From: Bacteroidia bacterium | GTDB lineage: Bacteria > Bacteroidota > Bacteroidia > Flavobacteriales > Flavobacteriaceae | DNA length: 64,000 nucleotides | Direction of reading: 5' to 3' | Assembly: GCA_030425285.1 (NCBI GenBank) | Contig: JAUIAY010000001.1 | Location: 124,001 to 188,000 of the forward strand | Shown here: piece after piece, positions 27,862-36,713 of the stretch | How positions within the stretch are numbered: position 1 is the first letter of the stretch | Layout: each line of letters begins with the position of its first letter | Notes under the pieces: generated by a model | Databases searched by the model: none | Seen by the model: only the letters and a program-made list of their open reading frames with translations | Told to the model about the DNA's origin: nothing | Program-made: the position numbers and the translations under genes

Positions 27862-30168
27862 TTATACGGTTACTAAATTATTTGGAGATATTGTAATTAA
27901 CTCATTGTTTACAAAAACTTGTAGCTCGCTATTTCCTTCAATTTCAAAACTGGTATCGTTTTGTGTGACATTTACCTTCAGTATTTGATTTCTAAAGTTG
28001 ATTTTAAAGGAATAGCCTTCCCATTGATTTGGTATTTTTGGTTCAAATGATAATTTACCATCCTTAATACGCATGCCTCCAAAACCTTCAACAATACTCA
28101 TCCATGTACCTGCCATTGAAGTTATATGCAGACCTTCATGTACTTCTTTATTGTAATCATCTAAATCCAATCGTGAAGTTCTTAAATAAAACGTATAGGC
28201 TTGTTCCATTCTACCCAATTTGGCAGCTTGAATACTGTGTACACAAGGCGACAAAGAACTTTCATGAACGGTATATGGCTCATAAAAATCAAAATGCCGT
28301 TCTAGTTCTTCGGTAGAAAAATGGTCTTCAAAAAAGTAAAATCCTTGTAAGGTATCGGCTTGCTTTATGTATGGCGATCTTAAAATTCGGTCCCAAGACC
28401 AAAATTGATTTATAGGCCGTTGACTTGGGTCTAGTTTATCAACTTTTATTAATTCTTTATCTAAAAACCCGTCTTGTTGTAAGTATACATTATGCTCTTC
28501 AGAATATGGGAAATACATCTCATCAGCAACTAATTTCCATTGTGTTATTTCAGCTTTTGACAACTTAACTTTGTTCATTACTCTGGTAAAGTCTGTGTCG
28601 TATTCAGCCTCAACTTTATTAATACTTTCAATGGCATAATCGATACACCATTTAGCAATATAATTTGTGTACCAGTTGTTGTTTACATTGTTTTCGTACT
28701 CATTTGGACCTGTAACACCCAATATTACATACTTGTTCTTGTTTGTCGAAAAAGTTGCGCGCTGATGCCAAAAACGGGCAATTCCTATTAAGACTTCCAA
28801 GCCTTTTTCTGGAATATAACTGTAATCTCCTGTAAAACGGTAATAATTGAAAATTGCAAACGCAATAGCACCATTACGATGAATTTCTTCAAAGGTAATT
28901 TCCCATTCGTTATGACATTCTTCGCCATTCATAGTAACCATAGGATATAAAGCAGCACCGTTTTTGAAGCCTAACTTTTCAGCATTTTCAATGGCTTTGT
29001 CCAAATGATGGTATCGATATTCCAATAAGTTTCTAGCCACCTGCTGATCTTTGGTTGCCATGTAGAATGGAATACAATAGGCTTCGGTATCCCAATAAGT
29101 ACTTCCACCATACTTTTCACCCGTGAAACCTTTAGGGCCAATGTTGAGTCTGGCATCCTTTCCCAAATAGGTTTGGTTTAACTGTAAAATATTAAAACGG
29201 ATACCTTGCTGAGCTTTTACATCGCCTGATATGGTAATATCTGCCATATCCCAAATGTGTGACCAAGCTTGTTTCTGGGTATCCAATAACTTATCAAAAC
29301 CTAAATTGATTACTTTTTCTAAAACATCTTTTGCAGCTAAAATCAATGAATCTTTATCATAGTTTCTATCTACAGTGTACCCACCAAATTTATGGATGCT
29401 AAAGGTTTGGTTTTGATTTATTGAAGCCGTATAAGTAAACGCTATCTTATTTGCGGTTTGTTCTATTGTAGGTTCTATATCACCCTCAAGATTATTCACA
29501 AAACATCGCGATTGCATAAAGGTGCAGGTATGAAAATTGGTTTTCATGGTATGCGCCTCTATAAATGCCTGGTGTGTGGTATGAGTAAGCTTTGTTGTGT
29601 TCCAAAATTGATCGTCCCAATTGGTGTCTTCATTTGTAATGCCAGAATCCACATAAGGTGTAAAGCTTATTTCAGCATCGATGTTTAGTGGTGTTACCGC
29701 ATAATTTATGGCACCAACCTCATCAAGCTCTAAGCTTAAAAATCTAATGGACTCTACTTTTAACTTTACATTATTTGGTAATGTAGCTACAAAACTTCTA
29801 GATAACCAACCTTCTTTCATATTAAGCTCTCGTCGGAAGCTCTCAACTTTCTTACACGTGTTTAGATCCAAAACCTCGCCATTTACGCTAACATTAATAC
29901 CAATCCAGTTTGGCGCATTCAATACTTTGGCAAAATACTCTGGGTATCCATTCTTCCACCAACCTACTCGGGTTTTGTCTGGGTAATATACACCAGCAAT
30001 ATAACTTCCTTGAAAGCTATCACCTGAATATGTTTCTTCAAAATTGGCTCGTTGTCCCATAGCACCGTTTCCAATACTGAATAAACTCTCGGAAGACTTA
30101 ACACGACTAGCATCAAAGCCTTCTTCTATAATGGACCAATTATCTGGTTTTATATAATCTTGATTCAT
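27862..30168 (-). CDS. GH65 glycoside phosphorylase, probably maltose phosphorylase
   Basis: 768 residues without signal peptide, so cytoplasmic. GH65 layout: an N-terminal beta-sandwich (1-300), a helical linker and an (alpha/alpha)6 barrel. Family signature GGSTYWDTEAYCIPF at about 354-368, then NGEECHNEWEITFEEIHRN (414-432), whose Glu residues include the general acid, and HESSLSPCVHS, the phosphate-binding loop. The enzyme splits maltose with phosphate into glucose and beta-glucose 1-phosphate. That substrate is inferred from context: its start overlaps the end of beta-phosphoglucomutase by 4 nt and it is followed by GH13 genes. Kojibiose or trehalose phosphorylase cannot be excluded from sequence alone. 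Confidence 0.92.
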   Translation of the reverse strand: MNQDYIKPDNWSIIEEGFDASRVKSSESLFSIGNGAMGQRANFEETYSGDSFQGSYIAGVYYPDKTRVGWWKNGYPEYFAKVLNAPNWIGINVSVNGEVLDLNTCKKVESFRRELNMKEGWLSRSFVATLPNNVKLKVESIRFLSLELDEVGAINYAVTPLNIDAEISFTPYVDSGITNEDTNWDDQFWNTTKLTHTTHQAFIEAHTMKTNFHTCTFMQSRCFVNNLEGDIEPTIEQTANKIAFTYTASINQNQTFSIHKFGGYTVDRNYDKDSLILAAKDVLEKVINLGFDKLLDTQKQAWSHIWDMADITISGDVKAQQGIRFNILQLNQTYLGKDARLNIGPKGFTGEKYGGSTYWDTEAYCIPFYMATKDQQVARNLLEYRYHHLDKAIENAEKLGFKNGAALYPMVTMNGEECHNEWEITFEEIHRNGAIAFAIFNYYRFTGDYSYIPEKGLEVLIGIARFWHQRATFSTNKNKYVILGVTGPNEYENNVNNNWYTNYIAKWCIDYAIESINKVEAEYDTDFTRVMNKVKLSKAEITQWKLVADEMYFPYSEEHNVYLQQDGFLDKELIKVDKLDPSQRPINQFWSWDRILRSPYIKQADTLQGFYFFEDHFSTEELERHFDFYEPYTVHESSLSPCVHSIQAAKLGRMEQAYTFYLRTSRLDLDDYNKEVHEGLHITSMAGTWMSIVEGFGGMRIKDGKLSFEPKIPNQWEGYSFKINFRNQILKVNVTQNDTSFEIEGNSELQVFVNNELITISPNNLVTV

Positions 30169-30824
30169 TTTTCAATTAATTCTTTAATAAAATCTGTTGA
30201 GATTTCTGTGAAATCCTTAAACACATAATTGGCTTCGTGAAGCACATTTTTATCTCCTATGCCAATAGAAACCATATCAGCTCTGTTGGCTGCTTGAATA
30301 CCAGCAACAGAGTCTTCAAAAACCACACAATTTTCAGGTTCTTGATTTAATAATCTTGCACCAATGATAAATACTTCCGGATCGGGTTTTGCTTTACTGA
30401 CATCATTACCATCCACAATAGCCTGAAAGCTTGAAATAAGGTTTACCTTCTCTAGTATTTTTCTGGCGTTTTTACTTGCCGAGCCCAAAGCAATGCTTTG
30501 GTTCTTTTCTTTTAAATAGTTTAATATTTTAGGAACATCTGGTAGAATTTCACCTTCGCCCATTTTATTGATATACTCCAAATAGTCATTATTCTTTTTT
30601 GACATAAGAGACATAAATTCGTCTTCAGAAACGGTTTTATTTCCCCAAGCCAAAATTTTCTCTAGTGACCTCACACGACTGACACCTTTAAGTTGTTCGT
30701 TCTGTTCTTCATTAAAATCAATATCTATACTATTGGCCAGTTCTTTCCAAGCCAAGAAATGGTATTTTGCTGTGTCGACAATAACACCATCCAAATCAAA
30801 TATGAATCCTTTTTTTGACATCAT
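30165..30824 (-). CDS. pgmB: beta-phosphoglucomutase
   Basis: 219-residue HAD-superfamily enzyme that converts beta-glucose 1-phosphate to glucose 6-phosphate. FDLDGVIVDTA holds the nucleophilic Asp and the acid/base Asp; LKGVSRVRSL is the substrate-specificity segment of beta-PGM; GSASKNA is HAD motif II with its Ser; KAKPDPEVF gives motif III Lys; VFEDSVAGIQAA gives motif IV acid residues. Immediately upstream of the GH65 gene (4-nt overlap) and immediately after the transporter gene (adjacent), a pairing that is diagnostic for phosphorolytic disaccharide use. Confidence 0.95.
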   Translation of the reverse strand: MMSKKGFIFDLDGVIVDTAKYHFLAWKELANSIDIDFNEEQNEQLKGVSRVRSLEKILAWGNKTVSEDEFMSLMSKKNNDYLEYINKMGEGEILPDVPKILNYLKEKNQSIALGSASKNARKILEKVNLISSFQAIVDGNDVSKAKPDPEVFIIGARLLNQEPENCVVFEDSVAGIQAANRADMVSIGIGDKNVLHEANYVFKDFTEISTDFIKELIEK

Positions 30825-32201
30825 TTATAATTCTTCTGCTTGATAGGTTATGGCATTTTTGTTTGTAATCAACAAATTGCAAAGCCCAGCAATTATTAAA
30901 CTAATACCAGCAACAGTCATGGCATTTATAGCTTCTTCCCCAAACAAACTAGACACATAATTGATTCCTCCTAGAGCTGCTATAATTTGAGGAATAACAA
31001 TAAACATGTTGAAAATTCCCATAATAACACCCATTTTTTTAGGATCTACTGCGCTAGATAGCATAGCATAAGGCATAGACAATATACTTCCCCAGGCAAA
31101 GCCAATAAGAATAAAGCAATACTTCAAATTTTCAGGAGAGGTATAGTTCATCATTAAAAAGCCCAAACCTCCCAACATTAATGAAAACATATGAACTAGT
31201 TTTCTATTAATTCTTCTTTTTGAAGTATAAAAAGTCAACAATAGTGCGAATGCCATTGAGGACAAACCATAAACACCCATAGCCGAACCTACTGCATTTG
31301 AAGATTCTTGGAAAGCTGTATTAGCCACGTTGAAAGCTTCAACTTGACTAGGCAAAGTCATATCATACGATGCCTCTAGAGGAGCGGGTGTTTTAAAAAC
31401 ATGTTCTGTTAAAGCTGGATTTGCTAAACTCCACATGGTAAAAAAAGCAAACCATGAAAAAAACTGGATTAAACCCAATTTCTTCATAGTCAAAGGCATA
31501 CTGCCAATATTATTTAAAATATCAGGTATGAATTGATTTTTTTTAGCTTTCTCACGTTCGAATTCCTCCATATCTTCTGGCGGATATTCAGAAGTTGTAA
31601 AAATGGTGTAAAGAATGCTGGCTAAAAACACAAATGCGCCAATAGCGAAAGCTACTTTTACAGACATGGGTACAACACCTGATTCTGCTGAATTGCTGAC
31701 TCCTAATTGCGAAACCATCCATGGTAGATTACTTGCCACCCAAGTTCCAATTCCAATAATAAGCGTTTGGACAACAAATCCATAAGATCGTTGGGAGTTG
31801 GGTAATTTGTCTGCAACAAGTGCCCTAAAAGGTTCCATTGAAATATTAATGGAGGCATCCAATATCCATAAAAATCCAGCCGCCACCCACAATACTGGAG
31901 AGTGAGGAACAAGGAATAAGGCTAGTGAGCTTAAAATGGCACCAATAAGAAAATAAGGTCTGCGGCGACCTAATTTGGGATGCCAAGTTCTATCGCTTAA
32001 ATACCCAATAATGGGCTGAACCAATAATCCTGTTAAAGGTGCAGCAATCCATAATAATGGTATAGCGTCTTTTTCGGCTCCTAATGTTTGGAAAATTCGA
32101 GACATAAAGCCTCCTTGCAAGGCAAATCCAAATTGAATTCCTAGGAAACCAAAACTCATATTCCAGATTTCCCAAAAACCAAGCGTGCGCTTTTTCATCA
32201 T
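30825..32201 (-). CDS. MFS/GPH-type sugar transporter, probably maltose importer
   Basis: 458 residues with about twelve hydrophobic helices. The N-terminus GFWEIWNMSFGFLGIQFGFAL and LSDRTWHPKLGRRRPYFLIGA in the first cytoplasmic loop are the signature of the SLC45/GPH sugar-cation symporter group found in glucan loci of Flavobacteriia. It would carry maltose or short maltodextrins across the inner membrane to the cytoplasmic GH65 enzyme. First structural gene of the minus-strand operon, 127 bp downstream of the LacI gene; that gap contains a 12-bp inverted repeat. Confidence 0.9.
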   Translation of the reverse strand: MMKKRTLGFWEIWNMSFGFLGIQFGFALQGGFMSRIFQTLGAEKDAIPLLWIAAPLTGLLVQPIIGYLSDRTWHPKLGRRRPYFLIGAILSSLALFLVPHSPVLWVAAGFLWILDASINISMEPFRALVADKLPNSQRSYGFVVQTLIIGIGTWVASNLPWMVSQLGVSNSAESGVVPMSVKVAFAIGAFVFLASILYTIFTTSEYPPEDMEEFEREKAKKNQFIPDILNNIGSMPLTMKKLGLIQFFSWFAFFTMWSLANPALTEHVFKTPAPLEASYDMTLPSQVEAFNVANTAFQESSNAVGSAMGVYGLSSMAFALLLTFYTSKRRINRKLVHMFSLMLGGLGFLMMNYTSPENLKYCFILIGFAWGSILSMPYAMLSSAVDPKKMGVIMGIFNMFIVIPQIIAALGGINYVSSLFGEEAINAMTVAGISLIIAGLCNLLITNKNAITYQAEEL

Positions 32202-32242
32202 AGTATAATTAAATTAATACTATTTTGACAAGCATTCTACTT

Positions 32243-32282
32243 ATCAAAACTTATGGTGAGAAGTGAAAATATAAGTTTTGAT
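32243..32282. promoter_or_regulatory. 12-bp inverted repeat between lacI-type gene and transporter gene
   Basis: ATCAAAACTTAT and ATAAGTTTTGAT are perfect inverted repeats separated by 16 nt. No T-run follows on the minus strand, so a simple intrinsic terminator is unlikely. It may be an operator pair or an RNA hairpin controlling read-through from the regulator into the operon. Confidence 0.4.
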
Positions 32283-32328
32283 TCGGGTGTAAATATAGAT
32301 AAAGTTTTTAAATATCTGCTGTTAAAAT

Positions 32329-33369
32329 TCACTTTGTGGATTCCCGCTCAATCAATTCGGTCTCAATTACCATCGTTTGAAAGTGTTCTTCCTCACCTTC
32401 GTGTTCCAACTTATAAATGAGCAATTCTGCTGCTTTCTCGCCTATTTCTTGACCGTGTTGGCTTACGGTAGTTAGACTTGGTGTTGCATGTTTGGAGAGT
32501 ACACCATCCGTGAATCCAATAACCTGAATATCATTGGGAATATGCTTGCCAAATTTGCGAGCGACCTTCATAGCAGTAATGGCATACAATTCATTTACGG
32601 CAAAAATTCCATCAAGCTTTTTATTTTGTTTAAACAGTTGCTCAATCTCATCTTCTAACACGTCCAAATAATCTTCGGATACCAGTTTATCATCTACTTT
32701 TAGAATCAAACTAGCTTTAGGCTGTATCTTATGTTCTTCAAGGGCTTCTAGATAACCCTGGGTTCGCAATCTACCAACGCTCACGTAGTCCTTGGTGGTA
32801 ATGATAGCTATCTGTTTACAGCCATTTCCAACCAATTTTGCTACTGCCTTTTTCGCACCCTTAACATCATCCACAATAACCTTATCACAATGAATTTCAT
32901 TAACAATACGATCAAACATCACGATTGGCATTCCTTGGCTTATGGTCTCATTGAAATGATGGTAATCCTGTTGCAAAAGTGTTTCTTTTGAAATGGACAA
33001 TATAAAACCGTCAATACTTCCATTGGCCAACATTTCCATATTAATAACCTCTTTATCAAAGGATTCATTTGACAGTCCTACAATGACATTATAACCATGT
33101 TTGTTGGCCACCAACTCTATTCCCCTTATAACTTTTGAGAAAAAGTGATGCACTATTTCAGGTATAATTATGCCAATGGTTTTAGTCTTTCTATTCTTTA
33201 AACTTAGAGCAATGTTATTAGGACGATAATTGTATAATTTAGCAAAAGCCTTTACTTTTTCACGCGTATCTTCACTTATTTCCTTACTGTCTCGGAGTGC
33301 TTTTGAAACCGTAGAAATAGACACGTCCAATTCGCGTGCAATTTGCTTTAATGTGACCTTTCTCTTCAT
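32329..33369 (-). CDS. LacI family transcriptional regulator
   Basis: 346 residues. N-terminal helix-turn-helix VTLKQIARELDVSISTVSKALRDS (4-27) and hinge region, then a periplasmic-binding-protein-like sensor domain (TIGIIIPEIVHHFFSKVIRGIE to the end) that should bind a sugar effector. Situated between the SusC-to-amylase operon and the transporter-to-GH operon, so it is the obvious local regulator of both. A perfect palindrome typical for LacI-type sites lies 92 bp upstream of its start (33461-33474). Effector, probably maltose or a maltodextrin, is inferred. Confidence 0.94.
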   Translation of the reverse strand: MKRKVTLKQIARELDVSISTVSKALRDSKEISEDTREKVKAFAKLYNYRPNNIALSLKNRKTKTIGIIIPEIVHHFFSKVIRGIELVANKHGYNVIVGLSNESFDKEVINMEMLANGSIDGFILSISKETLLQQDYHHFNETISQGMPIVMFDRIVNEIHCDKVIVDDVKGAKKAVAKLVGNGCKQIAIITTKDYVSVGRLRTQGYLEALEEHKIQPKASLILKVDDKLVSEDYLDVLEDEIEQLFKQNKKLDGIFAVNELYAITAMKVARKFGKHIPNDIQVIGFTDGVLSKHATPSLTTVSQHGQEIGEKAAELLIYKLEHEGEEEHFQTMVIETELIERESTK

Positions 33370-33386
33370 TTGCTGAATTTATGTAG

Positions 33387-33414
33387 TAAATATAGGGTAA
33401 ATTAGCATTTTCAA
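33387..33414 (-). promoter_or_regulatory. promoter candidate for the lacI-type gene
   Basis: On the minus strand TTG (33412-33414), a 17-nt spacer and TATATTTA (33387-33394) match the Bacteroidota -33 TTG and -7 TAnnTTTG elements with one mismatch in the last base. The -7 box ends 17 nt before the ATG. Confidence 0.5.
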
Positions 33415-33460
33415 TGGTTTTTCTTACTCAAATAATGAATTTCTTAAAAAGTTGTTAACA

Positions 33461-33474
33461 CGAAAACGTTTTCG
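33461..33474. promoter_or_regulatory. LacI-type operator, perfect 14-bp palindrome
   Basis: CGAAAACGTTTTCG is fully self-complementary with a central CG, the design of LacI/GalR-family operators. It is in the 214-bp gap between the divergent lacI-type and susC genes, 110 bp before susC and 92 bp before the regulator. No second identical copy was seen in the gaps before the transporter or the T9SS amylase. Confidence 0.8.
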
Positions 33475-33583
33475 GTGCGGATATCGCAATATCACGACTT
33501 TTTTTTACATAATATTTACATAGATTTAACATCGAGAAGTGGAAATATAGTGAATATAATTAAGACTAATTCAAAAGCTTTAT

Positions 33584-36500
33584 ATGAAAACAACAGTTAA
33601 TAGCATACTGTTTTTGTTATTTATTTTACCAACTTTTATGTTTGGTCAAAATATGGTAACAGGAACAGTCACTGAACAAACCTCTTCATTGCCTTTACCA
33701 GGTGTTAATGTCGTAATTAAAGGCACCTCAACTGGTACAGCAACCGATTTTGATGGCAACTATCAAATTCAAGCTAGTAATGGAGATGTAATAGTATTTT
33801 CCTATTTAGGATATGTGACTAAAGAAATAACCTATAATGGAGAATCTCGCCTTGATGCTGCTCTAGATGAAGATGCGTCTCAACTTGACGAGGTAGTTAT
33901 TATTGGATATGGTAGCGTTAAAAAAGAAGATGCTACAGGATCCGTTTCTTTGGTTACCGACGAAGACTTTAATAAAGGTAACATTGTTTCTACCGACCAG
34001 TTAATTAACGGTAAGGTTGCCGGTGTTAGAATTACGAATTCAGGTGGGCAGCCAGATTCTGCTCCTAATATCAGAATTAGAGGTGGCTCTTCTTTAAGTG
34101 GTAACAACAACCCACTTATTGTTATTGATGGAGTACCTATATCCAACATTAACCCAGCAGGTGTTAGCAACCCATTGTCATTAGTAAACCCTAATGATGT
34201 TGAGAGTTTTTCTATTTTAAAAGATGCCTCTGCCACAGCTATCTATGGAGCACGAGCATCTAACGGTGTGATTATTATAACCACTAAAAAAGGAACATCA
34301 GGTGAACCACAATTCAATTTCTCGACTGATATTTCGGTCAATAGTGCTGGTGAAGGATTGGATATGATGGACAGTGATACCTATGTAAGATTTATTCAGG
34401 AATATCATCCAGATTTAGTTGATAAATTAGGAGTTCCTGTTGGTTCTGTTCAAACTAACGAGTCAATATCACAAATAATTGATACACCAAGCGGTCCTCG
34501 TGCAATTTATGATACTGATTGGAGAGACAATGTTTTAAGAACAGCTTTTACTTCAAACACAAACTTTAGCGCAAGAGCAAACTTGTTTAATGCGCTACCT
34601 TTTAGAGGTTCCATTAGCTATACTAATGCCGAAGGTGTTGTTAAAACTGATGATTATGAGCGTGTAACAGCAGCGATCAATTTGTCTCCTAAATTTTTCG
34701 ATGACAAATTAAAAGTCACTTTAAATGCGAAGGCAACTTATGCTGATAAAAATTCTGTTGATGCTGGTGGCGCATTGGGAGGTTCATTGGTATTTGACCC
34801 AACGAAACCAGTTTATAATAATGCACCTGATAACCGATTTGGAGGCTATTATTTCAATACCAATCAAGATGGAAACCGATTAATTCTTGACGGACAATGG
34901 AATCCATTGGCTTTATTAGAGCAACGTGAGCGTCCAGAACGCGCTACACGCTTTTTAGGAAATTTGGAATTAGATTACAACTTTGATTTTTTACCAGGTT
35001 TACGAGCAGTTGTTAATTTAGGTTTAGACGCTTCAAAAGCAAAAATTAGAGAAACATTTAACGATAACGCAGCTGCAACTTATCAATTTGATATTGATGA
35101 TAATTACTTATTCAATCCAGGTGAAAACTATGCTGAAAACCAAGATATCACCAATACAACAATGGATGCCTTTTTACAGTATACTAAATTGTATGATGAT
35201 AAATTTGTAAGTAAGTTTGATCTTCAGGCTGGTTATTCTTATCAAAACTTCAAAAATGATGGTACCAAAAGAGAATATCGCTATCATGTTGACGATACGG
35301 AAACCGATGATGACAATGATTTAGTTGGACAAAGAGAATTGATCTATGATCCTGCAAACCCTAATAATCGTTACTATAACGAGTATAATTTACAGTCTTT
35401 CTTTGGAAGAGCAAATGTTGATCTCTTAAACCGCTATTTATTCACTTTTTCATTAAGAGCGGATGCTTCATCATTATTTGTACTTGATGATGTTTGGGAT
35501 TCAAATGCTTGGGGGTTTTTCCCAGCTGCAGCTTTTGCTTGGAAAGTATCCAGTGAAGAATTTATGCAGAATGTCAACTTCGTTAATGATTTCAAAATTC
35601 GTCTTGGTTGGGGTAGAACAGGACAAAATGACATTTCTCAAATTGTAGGTTATTACCCAACAACACCATTATTTACTGCTGGAGGAGCTAATAGCCAGTA
35701 TCTGCCTGGTGTAGGATTATATTCCGCATTACCTTACAACCCAGATTTAACTTGGGAAAAAACAACTACTTATAACTTAGGAGTTGATTTTAGCTTCTTC
35801 GAAAACAACTTTATTTCAGGTTCATTTGATATCTATCAGAGAAAAACTAAAGATCTTTTGGCACGTGTTAACGTTCCACCAGGGCAAGGGTTTTCAGACA
35901 CTTTCGTTAAAAACATTGGTGAAATAGAAGGTAAAGGTTTTGAATTAAATTTAATGTTAAACGCTGTTCAAACTGATGATTTATCAGTATCTTTAAATGG
36001 TAACTTAAGTTACGTATATAATGAAATCATAGATATTGGTGGTCAAGCAGACATCAATAGAGGTGGCGCTTTAAGAGGTACAGGTGCATTTTTGTTAAGT
36101 GATGTTGTTGGTCAACAAGCTCAAAGCGCATCAGTGTTTAAGCAATTATATGACAATGACGGAAGGCCTATCCCAGGTGCATTTGCTGATTTAAACGGCG
36201 ATAATATCATTAATGATGATGACAGATATCATGTTCAAATAGCTCCTAACTGGACATATGGTTTTGGTTTGGATATCTCTTATAAAAACTGGGATTTTAC
36301 TTCTGGTTTTATTGGTCAAGTTGGTGGCAATATTTACAACTACAACAAAATGAATTTTGGTTTCACAGAAGCGGTTGTTCCAGCTAATAACAATAGCATC
36401 ACAAATGCCTTGAATTTTTATAATGGTTCTGCTGACCCAGCATTTGAAAATGTGAATGGAAATATTCAATTTTCAGATTACTACCTTGAGGATGCCACAT

Positions 36501-36703
36501 TCTTGAGATGTAACAACATTGTTTTAGGTTACACTTTTGACAACATGATAAAAAATGGCAACGTAAGAATGTATGGTGCTGTAACCAATCCGTTTACAAT
36601 TACCGATTATGACGGAATGGATCCTCAAAATTTTGGAGGTATAGATCGTGATTTCTATCCAAGACCAACAACCTTTACATTAGGTGTTAATTTTGACTTT
36701 TAA
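33584..36703 (+). CDS. susC: SusC-type TonB-dependent outer-membrane glycan transporter
   Basis: 1039 residues. Signal peptide ends MFGQN (about residue 22). A carboxypeptidase-like regulatory domain follows (VTGTVTEQTSSLPLPGVNV, with DFDGNYQI and FSYLGY), then the TonB-box region LDEVVIIGYG, the plug (LINGKVAGVRI, IRIRGGSSLSG, NPLIVIDGVPI, ILKDASATAIYGARASNGVI) and a beta-barrel ending in an aromatic residue (LGVNFDF). It imports oligosaccharides captured by SusD using TonB energy. First gene of the susCDEF operon; susD starts 10 nt after its stop. Confidence 0.97.
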   Translation: MKTTVNSILFLLFILPTFMFGQNMVTGTVTEQTSSLPLPGVNVVIKGTSTGTATDFDGNYQIQASNGDVIVFSYLGYVTKEITYNGESRLDAALDEDASQLDEVVIIGYGSVKKEDATGSVSLVTDEDFNKGNIVSTDQLINGKVAGVRITNSGGQPDSAPNIRIRGGSSLSGNNNPLIVIDGVPISNINPAGVSNPLSLVNPNDVESFSILKDASATAIYGARASNGVIIITTKKGTSGEPQFNFSTDISVNSAGEGLDMMDSDTYVRFIQEYHPDLVDKLGVPVGSVQTNESISQIIDTPSGPRAIYDTDWRDNVLRTAFTSNTNFSARANLFNALPFRGSISYTNAEGVVKTDDYERVTAAINLSPKFFDDKLKVTLNAKATYADKNSVDAGGALGGSLVFDPTKPVYNNAPDNRFGGYYFNTNQDGNRLILDGQWNPLALLEQRERPERATRFLGNLELDYNFDFLPGLRAVVNLGLDASKAKIRETFNDNAAATYQFDIDDNYLFNPGENYAENQDITNTTMDAFLQYTKLYDDKFVSKFDLQAGYSYQNFKNDGTKREYRYHVDDTETDDDNDLVGQRELIYDPANPNNRYYNEYNLQSFFGRANVDLLNRYLFTFSLRADASSLFVLDDVWDSNAWGFFPAAAFAWKVSSEEFMQNVNFVNDFKIRLGWGRTGQNDISQIVGYYPTTPLFTAGGANSQYLPGVGLYSALPYNPDLTWEKTTTYNLGVDFSFFENNFISGSFDIYQRKTKDLLARVNVPPGQGFSDTFVKNIGEIEGKGFELNLMLNAVQTDDLSVSLNGNLSYVYNEIIDIGGQADINRGGALRGTGAFLLSDVVGQQAQSASVFKQLYDNDGRPIPGAFADLNGDNIINDDDRYHVQIAPNWTYGFGLDISYKNWDFTSGFIGQVGGNIYNYNKMNFGFTEAVVPANNNSITNALNFYNGSADPAFENVNGNIQFSDYYLEDATFLRCNNIVLGYTFDNMIKNGNVRMYGAVTNPFTITDYDGMDPQNFGGIDRDFYPRPTTFTLGVNFDF

Positions 36704-36713
36704 AAAATAAACT

